Source of the DNA: Prevotellaceae bacterium
Lineage (GTDB): Bacteria > Bacteroidota > Bacteroidia > Bacteroidales > Bacteroidaceae
DNA length: 6,114 nucleotides
Direction: 5' to 3'
Assembly: GCA_030523505.1 (NCBI GenBank)
Contig: JAUNIK010000172.1
Coordinates: 1-6,114 of the forward strand
Shown here: one piece after another, positions 1-5,767 of the stretch
How the letters are laid out: every line of letters starts with the position of its first letter
Numbering within the stretch: the first letter of the stretch is position 1
Position numbers and translations under genes: made by a program
The notes under the pieces: generated by a model
Told to the model about the DNA's origin: nothing
The model's input: only the letters and a program-made list of their open reading frames with translations
Databases searched by the model: none

Positions 1-931
1 TCTGCCATGAGTTTACGATGTTTTGCCATAGCAGACAAACACCGGGGCCTATGGCTGCCGTCGGCGATAGGAAGGTCATTGCAATCCATATAGAGAGAAC
101 GGTGTTTTTCTGTGCTAATCCCTGTCCTGCGGCAATTCTGTCGTTGTAGCGGCTTCCCACCTGTTTTCCTATATAGAACTGCAATGCCACGATGATGCCG
201 ATTACCACAACGATGCTCCATAGGATGGTCATGGAACCCTCGGAATTCACTATGCATCGAATGATCTGTGCTGTGTTCACCATTGTGCACACTGCCCAGA
301 GATAGAACGACTTGTCCTTTGCTTCGCGACAAACCCACTGGTGTAGTTTTGGTATGTACCAACGCAGCACCAATGCGAGCAATAATGGGAAAATGATTGT
401 TGGGAACACCCGCGACAGGATTTTCAGTGACAGTTCAATGAAAGTTATTCCTATTCCCGGTTCCACCAAAGGATAGACCGTAGGAACGACCAAGGCGGTG
501 AAAAGCGAAGATATGACGGTGTATGTTGTGGCAGAGGCTGGATTGCCACCGATTTTCTGTGTTACCACAGCACCTACGGCTGCCATAGGAGCAACAAATA
601 CTGCGAGCATCGATTCCGCGAGAATAAGCCACTGACTGTCGCGATGAGCCATGCACCACCATGTGGCAATCAGTGTCTCTACGAGTTGGATAAGAATGAG
701 AATAAGATGCCAACGCCGTGGTCTTAGTTCCTTTGGGTCGATCTTGCAATAAGCAAGAAAGAGCATTAGGAAAATGAGTATTGGCAGCAGATAGGGTATG
801 GAACTCACTATTGCCGGTTTCACGGGCTGTGTCCATTCACAGTAAGTGAACAGCACATAGCATACGCTACCCATCACCATTGAGATGGGTAGCGTCCAGT
901 CCTTCAGAATTTGTGAGAACCTATCTAACAT
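1..931 (-). CDS. BASS-like (bile acid:sodium symporter superfamily) membrane carrier, 3' end outside the window
   Basis: An uninterrupted minus-strand frame runs from an ATG at 931-929 to the left edge, giving 310 codons without a stop. The product is a polytopic inner-membrane protein starting MLDRFSQILKDWTLP. Hydrophobic segments lie near residues 14-30, 43-61, 74-91, 101-123, 134-155, 167-190, 208-228, 235-255 and 276-300. Two conserved-looking stretches suggest the BASS superfamily: VVTQKIGGNPASATTYTVIS (122-141), like the family's discontinuous helix region, and AGQGLAQKNTVLSIWIA (268-284) followed by a Pro-rich segment and LLWQNIVNSW (300-309). Members move organic anions, often with Na+; the substrate here cannot be read from sequence. 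The start codon overlaps the upstream dcuB stop by one base (TAATG), so the gene is probably co-transcribed and translationally coupled with dcuB. The family assignment is by motif memory and is moderate. That it is a real transporter gene is near certain from the long open frame and periodic hydrophobicity. Confidence 0.75.
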   Translation of the reverse strand, partial: MLDRFSQILKDWTLPISMVMGSVCYVLFTYCEWTQPVKPAIVSSIPYLLPILIFLMLFLAYCKIDPKELRPRRWHLILILIQLVETLIATWWCMAHRDSQWLILAESMLAVFVAPMAAVGAVVTQKIGGNPASATTYTVISSLFTALVVPTVYPLVEPGIGITFIELSLKILSRVFPTIIFPLLLALVLRWYIPKLHQWVCREAKDKSFYLWAVCTMVNTAQIIRCIVNSEGSMTILWSIVVVIGIIVALQFYIGKQVGSRYNDRIAAGQGLAQKNTVLSIWIAMTFLSPTAAIGPGVCLLWQNIVNSWQ

Positions 932-2298
932 TAATAAATAACAGCCGTGATTAGAAGTGCAACAATTGTGGAAACAGTGACACAGACGAGTCCCGGCATC
1001 ATGAACGAGTGGTTGAGCAAGTACTTACCGATGACGGTTGTGCCAGAACGGTCAAAGTTCACTGTAGCAATATCCGATGGATAGTTTGGAATGAAGAAAT
1101 AGCCATATACACTTGGCAGTACGCCGAGGAGTACCACGCCCGAGATGCCGAGAGAGTAGGCAAGAGGTAACATTGCCACAACCACTGCACCCTGGGAGTT
1201 GATCAATACCGATACAGCGAAGAATGCGAAAGCGATGGCCCAAGGGTATGCCTTCACGATGTCGGCAAGTCCGCTCTGCATCACATCCATATAGTTGGCA
1301 AAATATGTGTCGGCAAGCCAAGCGATACCGTAGATAGCCACAACAGCCACCATACCAGACTGCCATACAGCACCAGCAACAGCCTTCTTTGGAGACGCGT
1401 TGCAGAAGATGATCATAAGGGCGGCAGCCGATATCATGATAATCTGAATTACGATATTCATTTTCAGAGTGGTGGTTTTTGTCACAGTCTCACCATCAAC
1501 GATGCTTGTTGTCTCGTATGTAGGGAGCAGATTCTGGAATGTAGCGAAGATGACGATTATCACCAGTGCTGTGAGGAATACATATACAGCACGCTTTGCC
1601 GAAGCAGGAATGGTCTTGTCGAGCGATGTCGAGTTGGAACCATACATATACTGATATGTCTCAGGATCCTGCAGACGAGCCTGGAACTTTGGATCCTTGT
1701 CGAGGTCGAGACCGCGATTATAAGAACATGCTGCAGCAGCCATGAGACCGCAGAGGCACGATGGGATGGTAACCATGATGACCTGTGGAATGGTGATGTC
1801 GAAGCCGTTGGCAGCCGAGATTGTTGTGAAAGCCACAACAGCAGCGGCGATGGGTGAGCAGGTGATACCCACCTGCGAAGCGATACTTGCCACACCACAT
1901 GGACGCTCAGGGCGGATGCCCTTCTTCAATGCGATGTCGCAGATGATTGGCATGAGTGTGTAAACAACATGACCGGTACCCACAAGCACGGTGAGGAAGA
2001 ATGTGCACAGAGGAGCATAGAAGGTGATGTGGTCAGGGTGCTTGCGCAATAAGCGTTCAGCAATCTGAATCAACCAGTCCATACCGCCTGATGCGTGTAG
2101 CATACCTGCACATGTCACGGCTGCAATAATAATGTAGATAACATCGGTAGGAGGTGTGCCTGGTTTCATTCCGAAACAGAGAACGAGGATGGCAAGACCG
2201 ATACCAGAGATGGCACCTAACGCAAGGCTGCCATAGCGTGAGCCCACATACAGGGCAAGAAGAACTATTATAAGTTCCAGAATCATCATGAATGACAT
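931..2298 (-). CDS. dcuB: Anaerobic C4-dicarboxylate transporter, DcuA/DcuB family (DcuB-like)
   Basis: This inner-membrane carrier exchanges or takes up C4-dicarboxylates (fumarate, succinate, malate, aspartate) in anaerobic metabolism. The 455-residue product matches the family length and resembles E. coli DcuB throughout. Numbered from the ATG at 2298, it shows PGTPPTDV near 46-53, the GTGHVVYTLMPII signature (107-119), IRPERP (128-133), RGLDLDKD (195-202), YGIAWLADT (323-331), NYPSD (405-409) and FDRSGTT (415-421). About ten hydrophobic helices are visible, and one cytosolic or periplasmic loop at about 255-278 is slightly longer than in E. coli. The frame is open further upstream to a TTG at 2346, but that codon lies inside the predicted -7 promoter box, so it cannot be translated from that promoter. 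ATG 2298 (MSFMMILE) is chosen, with later in-frame Mets at 2289 and 2286. The stop overlaps the ATG of the BASS-like gene. In the PTYPSD motif of E. coli DcuB, linked to regulation of the DcuS sensor, the Thr is Asn here. DcuA versus DcuB function is not separable by eye. Confidence 0.95.
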   Translation of the reverse strand: MSFMMILELIIVLLALYVGSRYGSLALGAISGIGLAILVLCFGMKPGTPPTDVIYIIIAAVTCAGMLHASGGMDWLIQIAERLLRKHPDHITFYAPLCTFFLTVLVGTGHVVYTLMPIICDIALKKGIRPERPCGVASIASQVGITCSPIAAAVVAFTTISAANGFDITIPQVIMVTIPSCLCGLMAAAACSYNRGLDLDKDPKFQARLQDPETYQYMYGSNSTSLDKTIPASAKRAVYVFLTALVIIVIFATFQNLLPTYETTSIVDGETVTKTTTLKMNIVIQIIMISAAALMIIFCNASPKKAVAGAVWQSGMVAVVAIYGIAWLADTYFANYMDVMQSGLADIVKAYPWAIAFAFFAVSVLINSQGAVVVAMLPLAYSLGISGVVLLGVLPSVYGYFFIPNYPSDIATVNFDRSGTTVIGKYLLNHSFMMPGLVCVTVSTIVALLITAVIY

Positions 2299-2343
2299 AA
2301 TGTTGTTTTTAGTTATTATTCCGTAAATGCTAAATTCTGCCGG

Positions 2344-2351
2344 CAAAGGTA
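2344..2351 (-). promoter_or_regulatory. Bacteroidota-type -7 box of the dcuB promoter
   Basis: The minus strand reads TACCTTTG, a perfect match to the Bacteroidota sigma-ABfr -7 consensus TAnnTTTG. Transcription would start about 5-7 nt downstream, near 2337-2339, giving a leader of roughly 40 nt before the ATG at 2298. No TTTG or TTG is found at the expected 19-21 nt upstream. That position instead holds a tandem ATGAAT repeat (2366-2379), so the promoter may depend on an activator. The leader is A+T-rich with no strong Shine-Dalgarno sequence, as is common in this phylum. Confidence 0.7.
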
Positions 2352-2365
2352 CGGCTTTTTACATT

Positions 2366-2381
2366 ATTCATCCATTCATTA
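2366..2381 (-). repeat. Tandem 8-bp direct repeat over the -33 position of the dcuB promoter
   Basis: On the minus strand two ATGAAT hexamers lie 8 nt apart, directly upstream of the TACCTTTG box and covering the place where a -33 element should be. Further TGAA motifs lie just upstream. It could be a binding site for the neighbouring AraC-type regulator, but the sequence is A+T-rich and short, so chance is a real alternative. Confidence 0.25.
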
Positions 2382-2402
2382 TCTTCAATATGCTATTCAA
2401 AA

Positions 2403-2418
2403 TCTTCAACCCTGAAGA
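2403..2418 (-). terminator. Weak hairpin followed by TTTT, possible terminator of the regulator gene
   Basis: On the minus strand TCTTCA-GGGT-TGAAGA forms a 6-bp stem with a 4-nt loop, followed by TTTT. It lies about 50 nt downstream of the regulator's stop codon and upstream of the dcuB promoter. The stem is short and A+T-rich and the T run is only four bases, so termination would be partial at best, and read-through into dcuB is possible. Confidence 0.25.
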
Positions 2419-2445
2419 AAATGAATATATAAACGAAGCCATACT

Positions 2446-2468
2446 CCCCCTTTGGGGGCTGGGGGGCT
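2446..2468 (-). repeat. C-rich hairpin repeat abutting the regulator stop codon
   Basis: Directly after the regulator's TAA the minus strand reads AGCCCCCCAGCCCCC, then AAA, then GGGGGA. The stem CCCCC-AAA-GGGGG (2446-2458) is perfect, and the preceding C6 could pair with the same G run instead, giving two competing folds. There is no T tract after it, so it is not a classic intrinsic terminator. A closely similar C-rich hairpin follows the stop of the plus-strand lipoprotein at 5341-5370. From memory, this type of CCCCC-loop-GGGGG element is scattered between genes in many Bacteroidota. Confidence 0.6.
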
Positions 2469-4331
2469 TTATATAGCACTCGGTACGATGCCGAATTGCT
2501 TTTTGAAACTTCTTGCGAAATTGGTAGGCGATGATGCTCCAACCTTGTAGCAAACCTCAGACACTGTGTAGTTGTGAGTCTTGAGCAGTTCCATGGCAAT
2601 GTTCATTCTGTATGTATTGAGGAACACCTGTGGCGACTGACCGGTCAGGTCTTTCACTCGGGCATAGAGCGAACTATAACTCATATTCATCTCGCTTGCC
2701 AGTAGATTCACATTGATATTATCGTCTTCAAGATGGGCAGACAGCAGTCGGTGCAGACTGTTCAGGAAATCCTTGTCACGCTCGCTCATCAGAGGTTCGT
2801 TGTCGGCAGTGCCCGACACTTGCTCTGTTGGCTCCGCCTCCTCAACATGAGTCATACTGCGGATTATACGCTGGATCCTCTGGCGGTTTTCGAGCACACT
2901 TGCCACAACCGATTTCAGATAATAAGGGTCGAAAGGCTTTCCGATGTAGGCATCAGCACCGCAGTCAATGCCATGTCGGCGATTCTCCATGTCGCTCTTG
3001 GCAGTTAGGAGCACCACTGGCAGATAGCCGTAGTCAGGGCTGTCCTTGATATTGCGGCATAATTCAAATCCGTCCATACGATGCATCACAACATCACTCA
3101 GCACCAGGTCGGGGATGTTCAGTTTCAGTTTCTCCACAGCCTCCTCACCATCGTTGGCTATCAGTATGTTATAGTCTTCCTTGAGAAGCATGTTTATATA
3201 GCCGCGCATCTCGTAGTCATCCTCGACAAGGAGTATCGTTGAGAGATTGTCATCAACGAGGGCGTTGGCAATTTCCTTATGTTCAGGGGCATTTTCCATG
3301 ACATCGTCGGCGGCAGTTTCAACAACATTCTCGCTTATCGGTTCCTTATATGGAATGGTGAGTTTGAATCGCGAACCTTTAGGAATGTTCGGTTCGTAGG
3401 TCAGGTGTCCGTGATGCAGAAAGGCAAGACACTGGGCGTAGTGCAGACCGACTCCAAATCCCTTGCTCGAAGGGTTGAGCGCCGACATATCCAGACGGTT
3501 GAACCTGCGGAACATCTCACGTTGTCGGCTGTCGGTGATTCCGATGCCAGTGTCCTTCACCACTATTGATGCATTACCATTGTCGAGAGTCACCCTTACC
3601 ACTATGTCACCTCCTTCGGGAGTGTATTTTATGGCGTTTGTCATGAGGTTGCTCACTATATTCTCAACCTTCTCCATGTCGAAATAGCCCTGCTCATCGT
3701 TGGTCTTTGAATCGAAGGTGAGGTGCAGCCCCTTCTCATGAACATAGAAACGGAAATTGTTGGCAATGTTCTCAACGAATGCACCGATATTACCGAAGGT
3801 CTCCTTCAGCACTTTGTCGTCCTTGGCGTGGTTGCTGTTGTTGAGAATCTGTTCAGCCAGATGATTCAAGCGGGTCACATTGCGTTGCATTATAGCCAGC
3901 AGGTCGCGATCGTGTTCGTTGAGGTCGTTGTTGTCGATGAGTTCCTTCAGCGGAGCGCTGATGAGAGTCAGCGGTGTGCGGATTTCATGCGATATGTTTG
4001 CCACAAAATGCAGATGCTGCTCATGCATCTCCTGCTGGTTCTCCACCTCCTTCATCCTGTTTCTCTTTACTTTCACAATCTGGTATGCCTGAAAACCATA
4101 GGAAATGGCGATAGGTATGAGGAATATGTAGAACACCAATGCCGTTGGCGAGGTCAAAGGGTTTTCAGTCTGAGGCTCTTGCGTTCCCAGACTCTTACGC
4201 TCTGCTCCAATATTGTTTTCCTGTATGATAGGCTTTTTACGCTCAGCGCCGATGGGTGATTGGGCATGCGAAAAGTTGCCGCATGTAACAATGAGCAATA
4301 CTGTTATTAAAAGGTAATGTTTCATAATCAT
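2469..4331 (-). CDS. Hybrid two-component regulator (histidine kinase + receiver + AraC-type HTH) with a minimal periplasmic part
   Basis: This is a one-protein sensor kinase and transcription factor (620 aa), anchored in the inner membrane with its DNA-binding end in the cytosol. Visible in order: an N-terminal signal or anchor helix (about 4-23, ending SHAQ); a short extracytoplasmic stretch of about 38 residues with two IGAERK motifs (27-32, 41-46); a membrane helix (about 62-82); HisKA with the H-box FVANISHEIRTPL and phospho-acceptor H115; HATPase with N-box N228/N232, G1 DTGIGI (260-265), F-box MFRRF and G2 GFGVGL (291-296); a receiver at about 365-485 with acidic E370/D371/D372, phospho-acceptor D413, T443 and K465; and an AraC-family HTH at about 522-620. 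All key residues are intact. The large beta-propeller (Reg_prop/Y_Y_Y) sensor typical of longer Bacteroides HTCS proteins is absent. The start is ATG 4331, with an in-frame alternative at 4325; the promoter lies immediately upstream. It probably controls nearby genes (dcuB operon, the divergent lipoprotein, or both), which is inference. Confidence 0.95.
   Translation of the reverse strand: MIMKHYLLITVLLIVTCGNFSHAQSPIGAERKKPIIQENNIGAERKSLGTQEPQTENPLTSPTALVFYIFLIPIAISYGFQAYQIVKVKRNRMKEVENQQEMHEQHLHFVANISHEIRTPLTLISAPLKELIDNNDLNEHDRDLLAIMQRNVTRLNHLAEQILNNSNHAKDDKVLKETFGNIGAFVENIANNFRFYVHEKGLHLTFDSKTNDEQGYFDMEKVENIVSNLMTNAIKYTPEGGDIVVRVTLDNGNASIVVKDTGIGITDSRQREMFRRFNRLDMSALNPSSKGFGVGLHYAQCLAFLHHGHLTYEPNIPKGSRFKLTIPYKEPISENVVETAADDVMENAPEHKEIANALVDDNLSTILLVEDDYEMRGYINMLLKEDYNILIANDGEEAVEKLKLNIPDLVLSDVVMHRMDGFELCRNIKDSPDYGYLPVVLLTAKSDMENRRHGIDCGADAYIGKPFDPYYLKSVVASVLENRQRIQRIIRSMTHVEEAEPTEQVSGTADNEPLMSERDKDFLNSLHRLLSAHLEDDNINVNLLASEMNMSYSSLYARVKDLTGQSPQVFLNTYRMNIAMELLKTHNYTVSEVCYKVGASSPTNFARSFKKQFGIVPSAI
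4170..4253 (-). repeat. Coding tandem 14-residue repeat (IGAERK...QE) in the regulator's extracytoplasmic segment
   Basis: Residues 27-40 and 41-54 align as two 14-residue units sharing IGAERK at positions 1-6 and QE at positions 11-12. Four of the six IGAERK codons differ synonymously between the copies (ATC/ATT, GGC/GGA, GCT/GCA, AAA/AAG), so the amino acids match better than the DNA does. The two units make up most of the protein's short exposed region. Confidence 0.7.
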
Positions 4332-4335
4332 GCGA

Positions 4336-4367
4336 CAAAGATATACATTTTGTGTGTTCCAACCAAA
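4336..4367 (-). promoter_or_regulatory. Bacteroidota-type promoter of the hybrid regulator (TTTG-N20-TATCTTTG)
   Basis: The minus strand has TTTG at 4367-4364, a 20-nt spacer and TATCTTTG at 4343-4336. Both boxes match the -33/-7 consensus of the phylum with normal spacing. The -7 box ends only four bases before the ATG at 4331, so the transcript should start at or within a few bases of the start codon, giving a leaderless or almost leaderless mRNA (or a leader of about 5 nt if ATG 4325 is used). Confidence 0.8.
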
Positions 4368-4408
4368 CTTATTGCTTTGAAATCTGCCTTTTTCTCATAA
4401 TTAATTTG

Positions 4409-4416
4409 TAATTTTG
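4409..4416 (+). promoter_or_regulatory. Bacteroidota-type -7 box of the lipoprotein gene
   Basis: The plus strand reads TAATTTTG, matching TAnnTTTG. The predicted start of transcription, near 4421-4423, leaves only about 6-14 nt of leader before ATG 4429 or ATG 4435. No TTTG is found 19-21 nt upstream; the nearest, at 4376-4379, is 29 nt away, so the -33 element is weak. It shares a gap of about 100 bp with the oppositely directed regulator promoter. Confidence 0.65.
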
Positions 4417-4428
4417 TCATCAAAATCA

Positions 4429-5340
4429 ATGAATATGAAGAAAAATATTGCGATAATTATCAGCATCGTTATGCTGGTGTGTGTGGGTTGCTCTTCGTCG
4501 AAATGGACCGAGAGCGACCGTTGGTTTGAGTCGGGCAAGGCTGTGAACGACAGTCTGGTGGATGTGTTCTACATCGTTTCCACAGAGATTCTCGATGAGA
4601 AAGACGGACAGGGTAGGGACTCGTATATCGGAAAACTCACCGAAGAGGAGCGTAAGGCTATCGATGCCGAACTGAACTATGCCAAGCGTATGTTTGGCGA
4701 CTCGGTGAACTTCTTCGCGCCTTACTATGAACAGTTCACCATGAGTTCGATAAACCTCGCTCCAGAGAAATTCAAGGAAGTGCGTCATCATGCTATGGAG
4801 GATGTGAAAGAGGCATTCCAATACTATCTGCACCACCTGAACAACGGTCGCCCATATATCCTCGCTGGTTTCAGCCAGGGTGGTATGCATCTCATCGATA
4901 TCCTGCGCGACATCGATCCAAAGGACTACGAGCGTATGGTGGCAGCATATAGCATCGGCTATCGCCTCTCAGCCGATGATCTGAGTCATCCTTGCGTGAA
5001 GGCTGCCGAGGGCGCCGACGACCGTGGTGTAGTGGTGTCGTTCAACTCTGTTGTCAGTGTCGATGACATCTGGCCTGTGGTGAGCGAGGGCGCTGCAACA
5101 TGTATCAACCCAGTGAACTATCGCACTGATGCCACACCAGCATCATTCACCTTCAATGGCGATACCCTCACCGTGAGTGTGGACACAACAAACAATGTGC
5201 TTATTGTGAGCAGTCCAAAGATAGAGAGTTATCGTTTCCCTGTGCTGGAGCGTTTCTGCAAGCCGGGCAACCTGCATCATTTCGACCTGCTGTTCTATGA
5301 AGAAGCCATAAGGAGAAATGTGATGCAACGAAGCAAATAG
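4429..5340 (+). CDS. Lipoprotein with DUF3089-like alpha/beta-hydrolase domain
   Basis: The product is 303 residues, exported and lipid-anchored. The N-terminus MNMKKN is followed by a hydrophobic helix ending in the lipobox LVCVGC, with C21 as the acylated cysteine. The residues after it (SSSKW) lack an acidic surface-export run, so a periplasm-facing anchor is slightly favoured. The mature part shows the layout of DUF3089 proteins: an early DVFYIVSTEI strand (45-54), RPYILAGFSQGG (141-152) with a G-F-S-Q-G nucleophile elbow and putative catalytic Ser149, CINPVNY (225-231), and a C-terminal LHHFDLLFYEEAIRRN (282-297) that supplies the likely catalytic His (283 or 284). The third catalytic residue is not clear by eye. 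An esterase or other hydrolase activity is expected from the fold; no substrate can be named. An upstream TTG at 4414 falls inside the -7 box and is rejected; ATG 4435 is an equally good start. It is transcribed divergently from the regulator, which suggests but does not prove shared control. Confidence 0.85.
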   Translation: MNMKKNIAIIISIVMLVCVGCSSSKWTESDRWFESGKAVNDSLVDVFYIVSTEILDEKDGQGRDSYIGKLTEEERKAIDAELNYAKRMFGDSVNFFAPYYEQFTMSSINLAPEKFKEVRHHAMEDVKEAFQYYLHHLNNGRPYILAGFSQGGMHLIDILRDIDPKDYERMVAAYSIGYRLSADDLSHPCVKAAEGADDRGVVVSFNSVVSVDDIWPVVSEGAATCINPVNYRTDATPASFTFNGDTLTVSVDTTNNVLIVSSPKIESYRFPVLERFCKPGNLHHFDLLFYEEAIRRNVMQRSK

Positions 5341-5370
5341 AGCCCCCTCCCCATCCCTCACCGAGGGGAA
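5341..5370 (+). repeat. C-rich hairpin repeat abutting the lipoprotein stop codon
   Basis: Immediately after TAG the strand reads AGCCCCCTCCCCAT, then the hairpin CCCTC-ACC-GAGGG (5355-5367) and GAA. It resembles, in sense orientation, the element after the regulator stop codon (2446-2468): both begin AGCCCCC at the first base after the stop and end in a 5-bp C/G stem with a 3-nt loop. A T5 run follows only at 5382-5386, too far for a standard intrinsic terminator. Confidence 0.55.
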
Positions 5371-5426
5371 CGCTTGTGAAGTTTTTCGACTTGTACGGTT
5401 GAAGTTTGAAAAAAACAATAAAAACC

Positions 5427-5555
5427 CCTTGTGCTTATGTCGAGCCAGTCGGCTTGCTGCTATGAGCGCTTCAAAATTCTTGTATGCAAGCATCCAGATA
5501 TTTTGAACCACTAACATCAGCGTGGTGCTACTCACCACTCGACATAACCACAAGG
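5427..5555. repeat. 129-bp inverted-repeat element with internal hairpins (structured RNA or MITE-like)
   Basis: The ends CCTTGTGCTTATGTCGAG (5427-5444) and CTCGACATAACCACAAGG (5538-5555) are inverted repeats matching at 17 of 18 positions (the one mismatch is 5434/5548). The 93-nt interior contains AGCC-AGTC-GGCT (5442-5453, overlapping the inner end of the outer stem), TTCAAAAT (5470-5477) pairing with ATTTTGAA (5499-5506) around ATGC-AA-GCAT, and TGGTG-CTACT-CACCA (5523-5537). The whole could fold as one long stem closing a multi-arm junction. No transposase and no convincing flanking target duplication are seen. A minus-strand frame reads through the element, but it overlaps the lipoprotein gene and is better explained as chance. 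The element is either a structured RNA or a small non-autonomous mobile repeat; I do not recognise a named family. Confidence 0.6.
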
Positions 5556-5612
5556 CGATAAACCAGAAATAAACAACCATCCGGATGTAGATTGCACGGA
5601 AAGATTTTGAGT

Positions 5613-5632
5613 AGATTTTAAGTAAAGATTTT
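5613..5632. repeat. 20-bp direct repeat, copy 1
   Basis: AGATTTTAAGTAAAGATTTT matches the copy at 5715-5734 at 19 of 20 bases. It is followed by the TTCTTCTGCCC module. Shorter AAGATTT/AAATCTT words recur through 5601-6045. Confidence 0.6.
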
Positions 5633-5669
5633 CTTCTGCCCCTATGGAGCGAAGCGGCAAAGCCGAGCG
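5627..5669. repeat. G+C-rich direct repeat module (GAGCGAAGCGGC type), copy 1
   Basis: This unit runs GATTTTCTTCTGCCCC, then a short variable part, then a 23-nt block starting GAGCGAAGCGGC at 5647-5669. The block is repeated at 5870-5892 with one difference in 23. It contains a small CGGC-AAA-GCCG hairpin. Confidence 0.65.
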
Positions 5670-5714
5670 GAGCGTCAGCGACCCTCAAAGGAATATCGTC
5701 AATTATTATCAGTC

Positions 5715-5734
5715 AGATTTTTAGTAAAGATTTT
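5715..5734. repeat. 20-bp direct repeat, copy 2
   Basis: AGATTTTTAGTAAAGATTTT matches copy 1 at 5613-5632 at 19 of 20 bases, 102 bp downstream. It is followed by TTCTTCCCC in place of the TTCTTCTGCCC seen after copy 1. Confidence 0.6.
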
Positions 5735-5767
5735 AATTCTTCCCCGATTTGCTGGAGCAAAAGAAAT

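Noticed and set aside
435..836. Minus-strand 133-codon open frame
   Set aside because: Out-of-frame shadow of the BASS-like carrier; the true frame is open from 931 to the left edge and has membrane-helix periodicity.
2299..2346. 16-residue N-terminal extension of DcuB from TTG 2346
   Set aside because: The TTG lies within the predicted -7 promoter box, and family members start at the hydrophobic helix that follows ATG 2298.
3723..4259. Plus-strand 178-codon open frame
   Set aside because: Antisense shadow of the histidine kinase region, whose motifs are intact on the minus strand.
5411..5570. Target-site duplication around the inverted-repeat element
   Set aside because: Flanks share only a loose ATAAA-CC resemblance at unequal distances, too weak to claim insertion.
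5143..5688. Minus-strand 181-codon open frame through the inverted-repeat element
   Set aside because: It overlaps about 200 bp of the lipoprotein gene on the opposite strand, crosses repeats, has no promoter match and its translation shows no domain pattern.
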